This document shows, piece by piece, positions 1-7,064 of a DNA stretch of 53,836 nt; positions within the stretch are counted from its first letter, which is position 1, and every line of letters starts with the position of its first letter. The stretch lies in contig NZ_JBAKHX010000055.1 in assembly GCF_036906915.1 (NCBI RefSeq), forward strand, positions 1 to 53,836, read 5' to 3'. Both the position numbers and the translations under genes were made by a program. The DNA comes from Phytohabitans sp036906915 (GTDB lineage Bacteria; Actinomycetota; Actinomycetes; Mycobacteriales; Micromonosporaceae). Under the pieces are notes generated by a model, which made no database searches, had not been told where the DNA came from, and saw only the letters and a list, made by a program, of their open reading frames with translations.

Positions 1-1356
1 GGCCGCCGTCGGCATCGCCTGCGGCGGCACGGCGGTGGCCGCCCGCGAAGCCGGCTCGGGCCGGGCCGGCGGTGGGGCCGGCGCCGGAACGACCGCTACC
101 ACCGGCGCCGCCGCCCGCACCTCCACCTCGACCGGTACCCTCACTTCGCCGGTCAGCCCCTTGAGGGTGATGGTGCCCCGGTGCGCACCGGCGTGGCGGG
201 CCCGCACCGACACGGACGGGCCGGCCGCCGTCTCGGTGACGGTGATCCAGCTCTCCGACACCTGGTACGTGCAGGCGCGCGCCAGGGGCGGGCCGAGCAG
301 CGGCAGCACCCGGGCGGCCGGCTCGGTGCCGGCGGTCACGGTGCCGAAGTGCAGCTCGGCCTCGGCCGGCCGGATCGCCGCCTCCCGCAGGGCTGCCATG
401 GCCGCCTCGGCCACGTACTGGATGTCGCTGCCCGCGATCTCCCGCAGCGCCTCGAAGGCGCCCATGGCGACGGGCAGGTTGTCGCTGACCAGCCGGGCGC
501 GCAGCTCGGTGACCGCGCCCAGGCGGCTGAACATGTTCGCGTCCGTCATGGCCGCGCGCAGGTCGGGCGGGACGGGCTGCGGCCGGATCCGGCGCCGCCG
601 GCTTCGCGCCAGGTAGAGCTCGCCCTGCATTTCCACGTCGCGGCTGGGCGTCTGGTGAGGGTTACGCTCGCGGACCCGATCGAAGACGTACTCGTACAGC
701 TCGTTGAGCGACACCCAGCCGTCCTCGTCGCGGTCGGCGTCGCCGCTCGACAGCCCTTCGACGAGCGCGGTGGTGAACACGGACGGGGCGCGACCGTGCT
801 CGTCGGCGAGGCGGTCGCCCTCGAAGGCGTACTCCATGGCGCTGGACGCGCTGATGACCGCACGCCCGCGCCCGCCGCCCCTGCCGCCCGGGAAGCTGTC
901 GAGCACGTTGACGTCGCCCGCGGCGCGGACCGCGACGCCTTGCCCGAAAGCCCCGCCGTAGCAGCAGTCGAGCAGCAGCACGATGCTGCGCGACCGGCTG
1001 GCGCGCATGCAGCGCTGGACGAAGTCCGCCGACAGGGCGGTCGAGCCGAGCCGGTTGGGACGGGTGTTGCGGGCGGCGAAGTACAGCTCGCCGGACTCGC
1101 TCTTGAGGCCGTGGCCGGAGAAGTGCACCAGGAGCACGTCATCCGGCTTGGCCTCCGAGAACAGGTCTTCGACGTGGCCGCCCATGACGTGGGCCGGCTC
1201 GTTGTGCACCACCCGCACGTCGAACCCGCCGACCTCGGCGTCGCCGAGCACCCGTCCCAGCGCCTCGGCGTCCGCGGCCGGCGAGAGCAGGTGCTGGAGC
1301 CCGTCGTTCTCGTACTGGTCGTTGGCGATGATCAACGCCTTGCGCTGGCCGGTCAT
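1..1356 (-). CDS. Caspase-like (peptidase C14) protein, EACC1-associated type, C-terminus cut by window edge
   Basis: The reading frame is open from an ATG at 1354-1356 to base 1, giving 452 codons with no stop. A GGGAGG ribosome site lies 6 nt before the ATG. The N-terminus (ALIIANDQY, then SPAADAEALGRVL) is the caspase p20 fold. The catalytic dyad is visible as His82 in HFSGHG and Cys132 in LLLDCCYGG. Around residue 220 a DRDEDGWVSLNE stretch matches an EF-hand calcium loop. Residues from about 250 hold a short helical, HEAT-like part, then a beta-rich Ig-like part (SESWITVTETAAGPSVSVRA), then an Ala/Pro-rich linker at the edge. The divergent-free neighbour just upstream encodes an EACC1-type protein, and this pairing is the known setting for caspase effectors of actinobacterial conflict systems. 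Cleavage specificity and partners are not visible. A membrane anchor beyond the edge is possible. Confidence 0.85.
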   Translation of the reverse strand, partial: MTGQRKALIIANDQYENDGLQHLLSPAADAEALGRVLGDAEVGGFDVRVVHNEPAHVMGGHVEDLFSEAKPDDVLLVHFSGHGLKSESGELYFAARNTRPNRLGSTALSADFVQRCMRASRSRSIVLLLDCCYGGAFGQGVAVRAAGDVNVLDSFPGGRGGGRGRAVISASSAMEYAFEGDRLADEHGRAPSVFTTALVEGLSSGDADRDEDGWVSLNELYEYVFDRVRERNPHQTPSRDVEMQGELYLARSRRRRIRPQPVPPDLRAAMTDANMFSRLGAVTELRARLVSDNLPVAMGAFEALREIAGSDIQYVAEAAMAALREAAIRPAEAELHFGTVTAGTEPAARVLPLLGPPLARACTYQVSESWITVTETAAGPSVSVRARHAGAHRGTITLKGLTGEVRVPVEVEVRAAAPVVAVVPAPAPPPARPEPASRAATAVPPQAMPTAA

Positions 1357-1618
1357 GCGCCGCCTCCCGCAGTCGGCCTGGAGTCGAGGGGGCTGTGAGG
1401 GCGCGCCTCCCGCAGCCGGTCGCTGCGCTCCCTCCGGTTGGTGGCGGCTGCGGGGCGGCTTGGAGCGCCGGAACCGCCGTCGCGGAGCGACCGAGCGGAG
1501 GGTCGGTTACAGCGAGGCTCAAAGAGCGCATGACCCGCACGAGCGGCGACGGGTCGGGGTCGCCGCGCGGCGCCGGACGCGCCGAGCCGGACCTGTCGTA
1601 GAGGGCGGGCCAGCCCGG

Positions 1619-2011
1619 TCACGGGTCGACCTCGTCGTGAGCGTGCCGGCTGACGAACAGTGTGATCAGGCGGTCCTGCTCGGCCGCCGACACCTCGGAG
1701 AGCTCCAGCATGTCGCCGTCGATCTCGATCTTCACGGTGCGGCGTACCCCATCACCGCGCGACAGCCAACGGCGCACCGCGGTTACGACGTCTTTCAGGC
1801 CCGCGGCCGTGCGGCCGAGCGTCACGACCAGGCCGCCGAGGGCCACGATGTCGACCGCGCGGGTACCCGGCGGCGCCGCGCCACCCGTTGCCCGCCGTAC
1901 GTCGTCGACGTCCAGCTCCAGAAGCTCCTGCCGGAGGTATCCGGTCAGGGTGTCCAGCCGTTCGGCGCTCGCACCGTCTTCGGCGAGGTTGAGGTTGAGC
2001 TGCCGCACCAT
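1619..2011 (-). CDS. Effector-associated constant component EACC1-like protein
   Basis: This 130-residue protein is not enzymatic in appearance. It starts with a beta strand (RQLNLNL), continues with a short helical linker (LTGYLRQELLELDVDDVRR), then has a Gly-rich hydrophobic helix (AVDIVALGGLVVTLGRTAAGL) followed by VVTAVRRWLSRG, and ends with a strand-turn-strand (VKIEIDGDMLEL) and helix. This layout matches the EACC1 family described for actinobacterial NTP-dependent conflict systems, in which EACC1 sits next to variable effectors such as caspases, trypsins or TIR domains. Here the effector is the caspase 262 bp downstream on the same strand. Assignment rests on remembered family pattern rather than a search. 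Its role as sensor or adaptor is inferred. Confidence 0.75.
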   Translation of the reverse strand: MVRQLNLNLAEDGASAERLDTLTGYLRQELLELDVDDVRRATGGAAPPGTRAVDIVALGGLVVTLGRTAAGLKDVVTAVRRWLSRGDGVRRTVKIEIDGDMLELSEVSAAEQDRLITLFVSRHAHDEVDP

Positions 2012-2070
2012 CGGCCCGCCCCTCTCGTGGGACTCCTGTCGAGATGTAGAGCCGGTCAGAGGGCGCCAGA

Positions 2071-2076
2071 TACCAT
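2071..2076 (+). promoter_or_regulatory. -10 box (TACCAT) for a leaderless folD transcript
   Basis: TACCAT fits the actinobacterial -10 pattern TANNNT and ends 7 nt before the folD ATG. No Shine-Dalgarno sequence lies in between. This spacing puts the transcription start at or next to the A of the start codon. Confidence 0.5.
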
Positions 2077-2083
2077 CACCACG

Positions 2084-2971
2084 ATGATCGAGCCCGCTGA
2101 CACCACCACGTCGGCCGGCGCGCGGCTGCTGCCCGGCGCGCCCGTTGCCGAAGCGGTCCTGGCCGAGACCGCCGCCGCGGCCGCCCGCCTGCGCGAGCGG
2201 GGCGTCACGCCGAGCCTCGCAACCATCCTTGTGGGTGACGACGACGCCAGTGCCGGGTACATCCGGATCAAGCAGCGCCAGGCCGCCGATCTCGGGTTCG
2301 CGTCACCGCACGAGCACCTGGCCGCCACGACCACCCAGGACGAGCTGCACCGGGTGATCGCCCGGTTCAACGCCGACCCGGCCGTGCACGGGATCCTCGT
2401 CCAGTACCCGATCCCGGGGCACCTGGACTACGACGCGGCGCTGCAGACCATCGACCCGGACAAAGATGTCGACGGCATGCACCCGCTCAACATGGGGCGC
2501 CTCGCCGTCGGCGTGCCCGGCCCGCTGCCGTGTACGCCCGCCGGCATCGAGGCGCTCCTGGCGCACTACGAGATCCCCGTCGCCGGCCGTGAGGTCGTGA
2601 TCCTCGGCCGCGGGGCCACCCTGGGCCGGCCGCTCGCGATGCTGCTGTCACAGAAGCGCCCCACCGCCAACGCCGCCGTCACCGTCGTGCACACCGGCGT
2701 GCCGGACTGGCCGCGCTACACCCGCCGCGCCGACATCCTCGTCGCCGCCGCCGGCGTGCCCGGCATCATCCAGCCGGAGCATGTCAGGCCGGGCAGTGTA
2801 GTGATCGGCGCCGGTGTCCGGTACGCGGGGCGTCGGTTGCTCCCCGATGTCGACGAGGCATGCGCCGAGGTTGCTGGCGCGATCACACCGAGGGTCGGAG
2901 GCGTGGGCCCCACCACCGTGGCCATGCTCTTCCGCAACGCTATCCACGCCGCCACCCGCCTGACCCCATAG
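2084..2971 (+). CDS. folD: FolD bifunctional methylenetetrahydrofolate dehydrogenase / methenyl-THF cyclohydrolase
   Basis: The enzyme interconverts 5,10-methylene-THF, 5,10-methenyl-THF and 10-formyl-THF in cytoplasmic one-carbon metabolism. The 295-residue length fits the family. Visible signatures are GYIRIKQRQAADLGF with the catalytic Lys at 63, then PIPGHLD, the DPDKDVDGMHPLNMGRL block, the NADP-binding GRGATLGRPLAMLL, and the C-terminal PRVGGVGPTTVAML. The last block usually reads VPGGVGPMT, so this copy differs slightly. The PTANAAVTVVHTG insert is of a type I associate with an actinobacterial FolD subgroup, and a second, canonical FolD elsewhere in the genome is possible. The ATG at 2084 was chosen because it follows a TACCAT -10 box by 7 nt. 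The upstream open frame is antisense shadow. Confidence 0.9.
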   Translation: MIEPADTTTSAGARLLPGAPVAEAVLAETAAAAARLRERGVTPSLATILVGDDDASAGYIRIKQRQAADLGFASPHEHLAATTTQDELHRVIARFNADPAVHGILVQYPIPGHLDYDAALQTIDPDKDVDGMHPLNMGRLAVGVPGPLPCTPAGIEALLAHYEIPVAGREVVILGRGATLGRPLAMLLSQKRPTANAAVTVVHTGVPDWPRYTRRADILVAAAGVPGIIQPEHVRPGSVVIGAGVRYAGRRLLPDVDEACAEVAGAITPRVGGVGPTTVAMLFRNAIHAATRLTP

Positions 2972-2994
2972 CCCCGCCCCGCCCCCCGGCTGCC

Positions 2995-3050
2995 CCCGCG
3001 CCGCGCTCTCCCGCGCCGCGCTCTCCCGCGCCGCGCTCTCCCGCGCCGCG
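2995..3050. repeat. 15-bp tandem repeat, about 3.7 copies
   Basis: Three exact head-to-tail copies of cccgcgccgcgctct (2995-3009, 3010-3024, 3025-3039) and a partial fourth lie just after folD. The 354-bp gap 2972-3325 holds this repeat, more GC-rich low-complexity sequence and the 57-bp element, and no credible gene. Confidence 0.9.
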
Positions 3051-3114
3051 CGTCCGGCGAGAGGCGCTCGCGCTGCGCGCCGTGCGCTCTCTCCGCCGTG
3101 CGCTCTCTCCGCCC

Positions 3115-3171
3115 GATCAAGGGCAAACGCACGTGGTTTGATCTCTTTTCCACGTGCTTTTGCCCTTGATC
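3115..3171. repeat. 57-bp three-module inverted repeat, copy 1
   Basis: The arms are GATCAAGGGCAAACGCACG and CGTGCTTTTGCCCTTGATC, each 19 bp. Between them is a 19-bp middle TGGTTTGATCTCTTTTCCA, which is the reverse complement of the middle in copy 2 apart from one terminal base. So this copy is inserted in the opposite orientation. It lies between folD and the lysR remnant, which converge. Confidence 0.9.
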
Positions 3172-3325
3172 GACGCGATGTTCCTTGAGCGGCGGCGCTC
3201 AGAGGGGGAGCGGGCACCGCGCCGGGCCACACATCCGTGCCGTGCCCGCCAACGTAGGCCGCGATATCGGGGAGACCGCGGCCTCGACCCACGCGCCCAC
3301 GCCTGATACCGCGATGCCGTCAGCG

Positions 3326-4214
3326 TCAGGGATGGGTGTCCAGGCAGGAGCGGACGAAATCCTGGACGACCGGGTCGGCATCAGCCGCGGGCGCCCACCC
3401 GACACCCACGCGGGTCGGGTCAATGTCGGTGACCGGCCGGTACGTCACGCCGGGTCGGGCGTAGAAGCGCGCCGCCGACGCCGGTGTGAGGGCGATGCCG
3501 TACCCGCTCGCGATCGCACCGAGCCATTCGTCGGGTTGCTCCGTGACCGCACCGATGCGGATCGGGCGCCCGTCGCGTTCACCGGCGGCCAGCCAGTAGT
3601 CGCGCCACTCGCCGGTCTCCGCGGGCGCGGCCACGAACGGCTCGTCCCACAGCTCCCGGAACGGGATCTCCGCCCGCTCGGCGAGCGGGTGCGCGGCGGG
3701 CAGCGCGATCCAGCGCGGCTCGGTGAACAGCACCTCCACCCGCAGCGCGTCCTCACCGGGAAAGGGCAGGCGGAGCAGCGCCACGTCCACGTCCCCGTCG
3801 GCGAGGCCCGCCGTCGGGTTCGACCAGGCCGCCTGCCGCATATCGACCCGCCACCCGGGCCGCCGGCGGGCGAACACACCGAGGATGTCTACAGTGGACT
3901 CGTTGGCCGCGCTGGCGATGAAGCCGACGCACAACACCCGCGCGATCCGGCTCGCCGTGCCCTTGGTCTCGCGCGAGGCCTCGTCCCACTCGGCGAGCAG
4001 CGACGGTACCCGCCGCGCCAGGACCTGACCGGGCTCGGTGAGCGCCATGCCGGCCCGCGACCGCGTGAAGAGCTGGACGCCCAGCTGCGCCTCGAGCTGC
4101 TTGACCTGCTTGGTCAACGCCGGCTCCGACACGAACAGCCGCCCCGCCGCGGGTCAGGTTGCCCTCCTAGGCAACGGCCAGGAAGTAGCGCAGCAGCCTC
4201 GTGTCCACGTCCAT
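3326..4214 (-). pseudogene. LysR-family regulator, broken near its N-terminus
   Basis: From 4132 down to 3326 the frame encodes most of a LysR regulator: the rest of the winged helix (SEPALTKQVKQLEAQLG, then FTRSRAGMALTEPGQVL) and a full substrate-binding domain ending at DFVRSCLDTHP. The normal LysR start is still legible upstream at 4212-4214 as MDVDTRLLRYFLAVA, but the next codon is TAG at 4167-4169 where Glu is expected. It is followed by EGNLTR and then a 2-nt deletion that shifts the frame before RLFVSEPALT. The first helix of the HTH is therefore lost. A GTG restart at 4130-4132 would lack about 28 residues and probably not bind DNA. The divergent DoxX-like gene was its likely target. 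Confidence 0.85.
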
Positions 4215-4275
4215 GCCGTCAGGTTATCGATACAGGTATTGGACGCCTTTTCCGCGGCTCGGCAGGCTCCCATGC

Positions 4276-4629
4276 GTGACTGTGGCGTATGTCGTCGTGA
4301 CCGTGGCGACGATGGCGGTCAACGTGTGGGCCGCCGTCGTCGACTTCCTCCGAGCCAGGTTCGTCCTCGCCAACGCGGCCGACGTGGGCGTACCGGCGTC
4401 CTGGCTGCCGATGCTGGGCGCGCTCAAGCTCGCCGGCGGCGCCGGGCTGCTGCTCGGCCTGTCCGGCGTGGAGCCGATCGGCATCGCGGCCGCCGCCGGA
4501 CTCGTCCTGTTCTTCGTCGGGGCCGTCGGTGCGCACGTCCGGGTCGGCGCGTACGCCAAAATCGCCTTCCCGGCCGGCTTCCTCGCCCTGGCCGCCGCGT
4601 GCCTGGCTCTGTCCGTCGCGCGGCTGTGA
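4276..4629 (+). CDS. DoxX-like membrane protein
   Basis: This small integral membrane protein of 117 residues has about four hydrophobic segments (VTVAYVVVTVATMAVNVWAA, PMLGALKLAGGAGLLLGL, IGIAAAAGLVLFFVGAVGAH, FPAGFLALAAACLALSV). The PASWLPMLGALKLAGGAGLL block and the HVRVGAY loop are typical of the DoxX-like family, whose biochemical role is poorly known. The GTG at 4276 gives the normal family length; an ATG at 4201 would overlap the lysR start and add a non-family extension. Such genes are commonly divergent from a LysR or TetR regulator, and here that regulator is decayed, so control may now be lost. Confidence 0.7.
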   Translation: MTVAYVVVTVATMAVNVWAAVVDFLRARFVLANAADVGVPASWLPMLGALKLAGGAGLLLGLSGVEPIGIAAAAGLVLFFVGAVGAHVRVGAYAKIAFPAGFLALAAACLALSVARL

Positions 4630-4645
4630 CCCGGGTTGCATCGCG

Positions 4646-4693
4646 TGCGCGATGATCAAACACCCCGTCGGCGTCAAAGAGCAGTCCCCGCAC
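4646..4693 (-). pseudogene. Possible N-terminal fragment of a HAD-family hydrolase
   Basis: From GTG at 4691-4693 the reverse strand reads RGLLFDADGVFDH, which matches HAD motif I (hhhDxDGV). After about 15 residues it loses similarity and runs antisense into the DoxX-like gene. Too short to be certain; chance resemblance remains possible. Confidence 0.35.
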
Positions 4694-4728
4694 GCCCTAG
4701 ACGATCCGCTCCGCGGATCCAGCCGCTC

Positions 4729-4804
4729 GATCAAGGGCGATCGCATCGATCAAGGGCAAACACACGCGGAAAAGAGATCAAACCACGTGCATTTGCCCTT
4801 GATC
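4729..4804. repeat. 57-bp element copy 2 with an extra 19-bp half-unit
   Basis: The core is 4748-4804: arm GATCAAGGGCAAACACACG, middle CGGAAAAGAGATCAAACCA, arm CGTGCATTTGCCCTTGATC. It is preceded without gap by a 19-bp half-unit GATCAAGGGCGATCGCATC (4729-4747). It lies between the convergent DoxX-like and Band-7 genes. Confidence 0.9.
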
Positions 4805-4852
4805 GGCGGGCAGAGCCGGCGGGGGGAGCCCGGCGGGGGAGCCCGGCGAGGG

Positions 4853-5512
4853 CTAGCGGTGGGACGGGTCGGGGGTGAGCACGACCGTCGCGCCCGGCGT
4901 CGTGGCCGCCTGGATGGTGCGCAGGTGCAGCAGGGCCGGGTGCTCCTCGAGCAGCCGCGCGGCGTTGGCGAGGGTGCGCAGTGCCGCCGCCTCGGCGCGG
5001 GCGCGCTCCAGATCGGCCTTGCCGCTTTCGCGGGCGAGCAGGGTCTCGGTCGCGGCCCGGCGCAGCTCGCCGGGGAGCATGAGGTCCTTGACGGTGGCGG
5101 AGAGCAGCTCGATGCCGTGCTCGGCGACTCGCGGTGCGGCCGCCTCGGCGAGGCCGGTGGAGAGCCGGCCACGGTCGGCGAGCACCTCGTCGAAGGTGAG
5201 CGCGGCGACGGCGTCGCGGATCGCGAGCTGCACCGCCGTGTACAGCTCCTGGCCGGTGTCGGCGGATCCCGTGAGGAACGCCAGCGGCTGACTGATCCGC
5301 CAGGTAGCCACAGTGGACACCCGCAGCGTAACACTGTCGGCGGTAAGCAGCTCCTGACCGGACACCACGATGGTGCGCGGGCGTACATCGACCACGTGCA
5401 GGTGGGTGCGGCGCCGGCGGTACCGGTGACGGCCCGGCGGCAGCTCGCGCGTGAACCGGCCGTCGGTGAACAGCAGGCCGCGCTGCCACTCCATGATTGT
5501 CGTCTTCGCCAT
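4853..5512 (-). CDS. SPFH/Band-7 domain protein (slipin-like)
   Basis: The 219-residue protein has the Band-7 core: VVDVRPRTIVVSGQELLTAD, TLRVSTVATWRISQPLAFL, then a helical region (ALTFDEVLADRGRLSTGLAE) and the diagnostic HGIELLSATVKDLMLPGELR. It ends in an Ala/Glu/Arg-rich coiled-coil segment of about 50 residues. SPFH proteins oligomerise on membranes and scaffold other proteins. There is no clear N-terminal membrane helix, so it may be soluble or peripheral. The ATG at 5510-5512 was chosen because GGAGGTG lies 6 nt upstream; an in-frame ATG at 5525-5527 would place that ribosome site inside the coding region. The partner is not evident. Confidence 0.8.
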   Translation of the reverse strand: MAKTTIMEWQRGLLFTDGRFTRELPPGRHRYRRRRTHLHVVDVRPRTIVVSGQELLTADSVTLRVSTVATWRISQPLAFLTGSADTGQELYTAVQLAIRDAVAALTFDEVLADRGRLSTGLAEAAAPRVAEHGIELLSATVKDLMLPGELRRAATETLLARESGKADLERARAEAAALRTLANAARLLEEHPALLHLRTIQAATTPGATVVLTPDPSHR

Positions 5513-5517
5513 GTCAT

Positions 5518-5682
5518 TCACCTCCATTGTGGACCGGGGAGCGGCTCCGCGCGCACCGCGGCGGGTCGGCGGGGGCGTCCGCGACCGTGGTCGCGAGCCC
5601 GCATGGCCGCACCGCCGCCGCCCGAGGGCAGGATTGCGCGGAGCCGCTCTGCGAGGAATCGAACCTCAGCCTTGTCGGCCAT
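5518..5682 (-). CDS. Possible small hypothetical protein
   Basis: A 54-codon frame begins MADKAEVRFLAERLRAILPS and ends just before the Band-7 ribosome site, so it could be cotranscribed with that gene. Only the first 20 residues look protein-like; the rest is Arg/Gly/Pro-rich. No strong ribosome site precedes it. The rest of the 322-bp gap between the Band-7 and MFS genes shows nothing else. Confidence 0.3.
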   Translation of the reverse strand: MADKAEVRFLAERLRAILPSGGGGAAMRARDHGRGRPRRPAAVRAEPLPGPQWR

Positions 5683-5834
5683 ACCTGAAATGGTTGGAGA
5701 GCCCGACGCGCGGGACGCGGGCCGGCGATGCCGGTGCGCCGCTTGGCATCTCCAGGCCGAACGGTACGGGATCATGCCCGCGCGACGCACCGGGTTTTCC
5801 GGAGGTGGACGCCCATCGGGGGAGTGTCGAGAGG

Positions 5835-6974
5835 CTATACCCGCTGTGTATGCGTGCTGGGTCGAGTCGACTCGGTCCGGACGATGCGCCAGATCGCCAC
5901 GAGGCACAGCGCGTTGACGACGAAGATGAGCACCGGCACCGAGCCGGCGCCCGCCTGCTCGATGCCGGCGCCGAGCAGCGGTGGAAACGCGACGCCGCCC
6001 AGCATCGAGGCCGCGAAGACGTACGCGCCGGCCCGGCTGGCGCCCGGCACGGCGCGGTGCAGCCAGGGCAGCCCGGTGGGGAAGACCGGTGCGATGAACA
6101 GGCCGACGCCCGCGTACGCGACGATCGCCAGCCCCGGTACGGCCGCGAGAGCCAGGCACACCGCGATCCCGACGCAACTGCCGATGACAATGGCGCGGTC
6201 GGACACGCGCAGGGTCAGGGGCACCACCAGGAACCGCCCGAGGGTCATCATCAGCCAGTACACCGAGGTGGCCGTCGCGGCGTCCGAGGCGCTGTGGCCG
6301 ATGGCCTCGAGGTGCGTGGGCTCCCATCCGCCGACCCCGGCCTCGACGCCGACGTTCATCACGTAGAGCACGATGAACGCGGCCAGCAGGCCGCGACGGC
6401 GGATGCGCGCGGGGGTGACCGCCGGTTCGGCCGGGTCGGCGGGCACCTGCGCGGAACCGCGCAGCCCGGGCAGGAGCAGCAACGACAGCGCCGCGAAGCC
6501 GAGGAAGACCGCCGGGTACCGGTGCGGTCCGAGCAATCCGACGAGCAATGGACCAGCGATCGCGCCGATTCCGAAATGCGCGTTGAGTACGTTCAGCATC
6601 GCTGACCCGCGCCGCCGGAACGCCCGCGCGAACATGTCGTTGCACCCGTAGTCGATGCCGCCGAAGCCGACGCCGGCGACGAGCGCCGCCGCCAGCACGA
6701 GCGGCCAGGTGGGTGCCACCGCGACGCCCGCCGCGCCCGCGGCCATCGCGACCAGCGAGGCGGCGAGCTTCCGGGTACCGGTCAGCGGCGACCGCGCGTA
6801 CCAGAGCACCCCGGCGATGCCCCCGACGAAGTGCGCGCTCAGCGCCAGGCCCGCGACCGGCACGGAGATGCCGAAGTCGGCGCGGAACGCGGACACGGCG
6901 GGCCCGTACAGCGCCTGGAGCGCGCCGATGAGCACGAACGCCGCGCAGGCGCTGACCACGCCAAACAGCTTCAC
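5835..6974 (-). CDS. MFS transporter, sugar-type (FucP/GlcP-like)
   Basis: The 379-residue protein has about 11-12 hydrophobic segments in two halves split by a loop near 195-210 (RGSAQVPADPAEPAVTPARIRRR). The GFGGIDYGCNDMFAR block in the first half and NVGVEAGVGGWEP in the second are typical of the fucose/glucose permease branch. The GTG start at 6972-6974 follows a GGAG ribosome site by 7 nt. It is divergent from a LacI regulator, with a perfect LacI-type palindrome between them. The substrate, probably a carbohydrate or small polar compound, and the direction of transport are inferred from that arrangement only. Confidence 0.8.
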   Translation of the reverse strand: MKLFGVVSACAAFVLIGALQALYGPAVSAFRADFGISVPVAGLALSAHFVGGIAGVLWYARSPLTGTRKLAASLVAMAAGAAGVAVAPTWPLVLAAALVAGVGFGGIDYGCNDMFARAFRRRGSAMLNVLNAHFGIGAIAGPLLVGLLGPHRYPAVFLGFAALSLLLLPGLRGSAQVPADPAEPAVTPARIRRRGLLAAFIVLYVMNVGVEAGVGGWEPTHLEAIGHSASDAATATSVYWLMMTLGRFLVVPLTLRVSDRAIVIGSCVGIAVCLALAAVPGLAIVAYAGVGLFIAPVFPTGLPWLHRAVPGASRAGAYVFAASMLGGVAFPPLLGAGIEQAGAGSVPVLIFVVNALCLVAIWRIVRTESTRPSTHTQRV

Positions 6975-6995
6975 AAGAGTCTCCGTTAACGGTCA

Positions 6996-7009
6996 CGTGA
7001 ACGTTCACG
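6996..7009. promoter_or_regulatory. LacI-family operator, perfect 14-bp palindrome
   Basis: CGTGAACGTTCACG is perfectly symmetric around a central CG, the hallmark of LacI/GalR sites. It lies between the MFS gene start (6974) and the lacI-type gene start (7065), so it probably mediates repression of both. Confidence 0.8.
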
Positions 7010-7064
7010 GTAGTCTGACCCGCGTCGAGACCGTCGTCAAGATCGGATTACGATCGGGGGCATC

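Noticed and set aside
983..2083. Long in-frame extension upstream of folD
   Set aside because: Runs antisense through the caspase and EACC1 genes. The ATG at 2084 with its -10 box gives the normal FolD length.
2995..3050. Tandem 15-bp repeat considered as a CRISPR array
   Set aside because: Units are directly adjacent with no spacers and no cas genes are present.
3115..3171. 57-bp inverted repeats considered as insertion sequences or attachment sites
   Set aside because: No transposase or integrase, no enclosed cargo, and no target-site duplication could be identified by eye. Kept as non-coding repeats.
5518..7008. 496-codon frame on the minus strand covering the MFS gene
   Set aside because: Another frame of the same strand encodes a clear MFS protein. 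Only the last 54 codons, outside that gene, were kept as a doubtful small gene.
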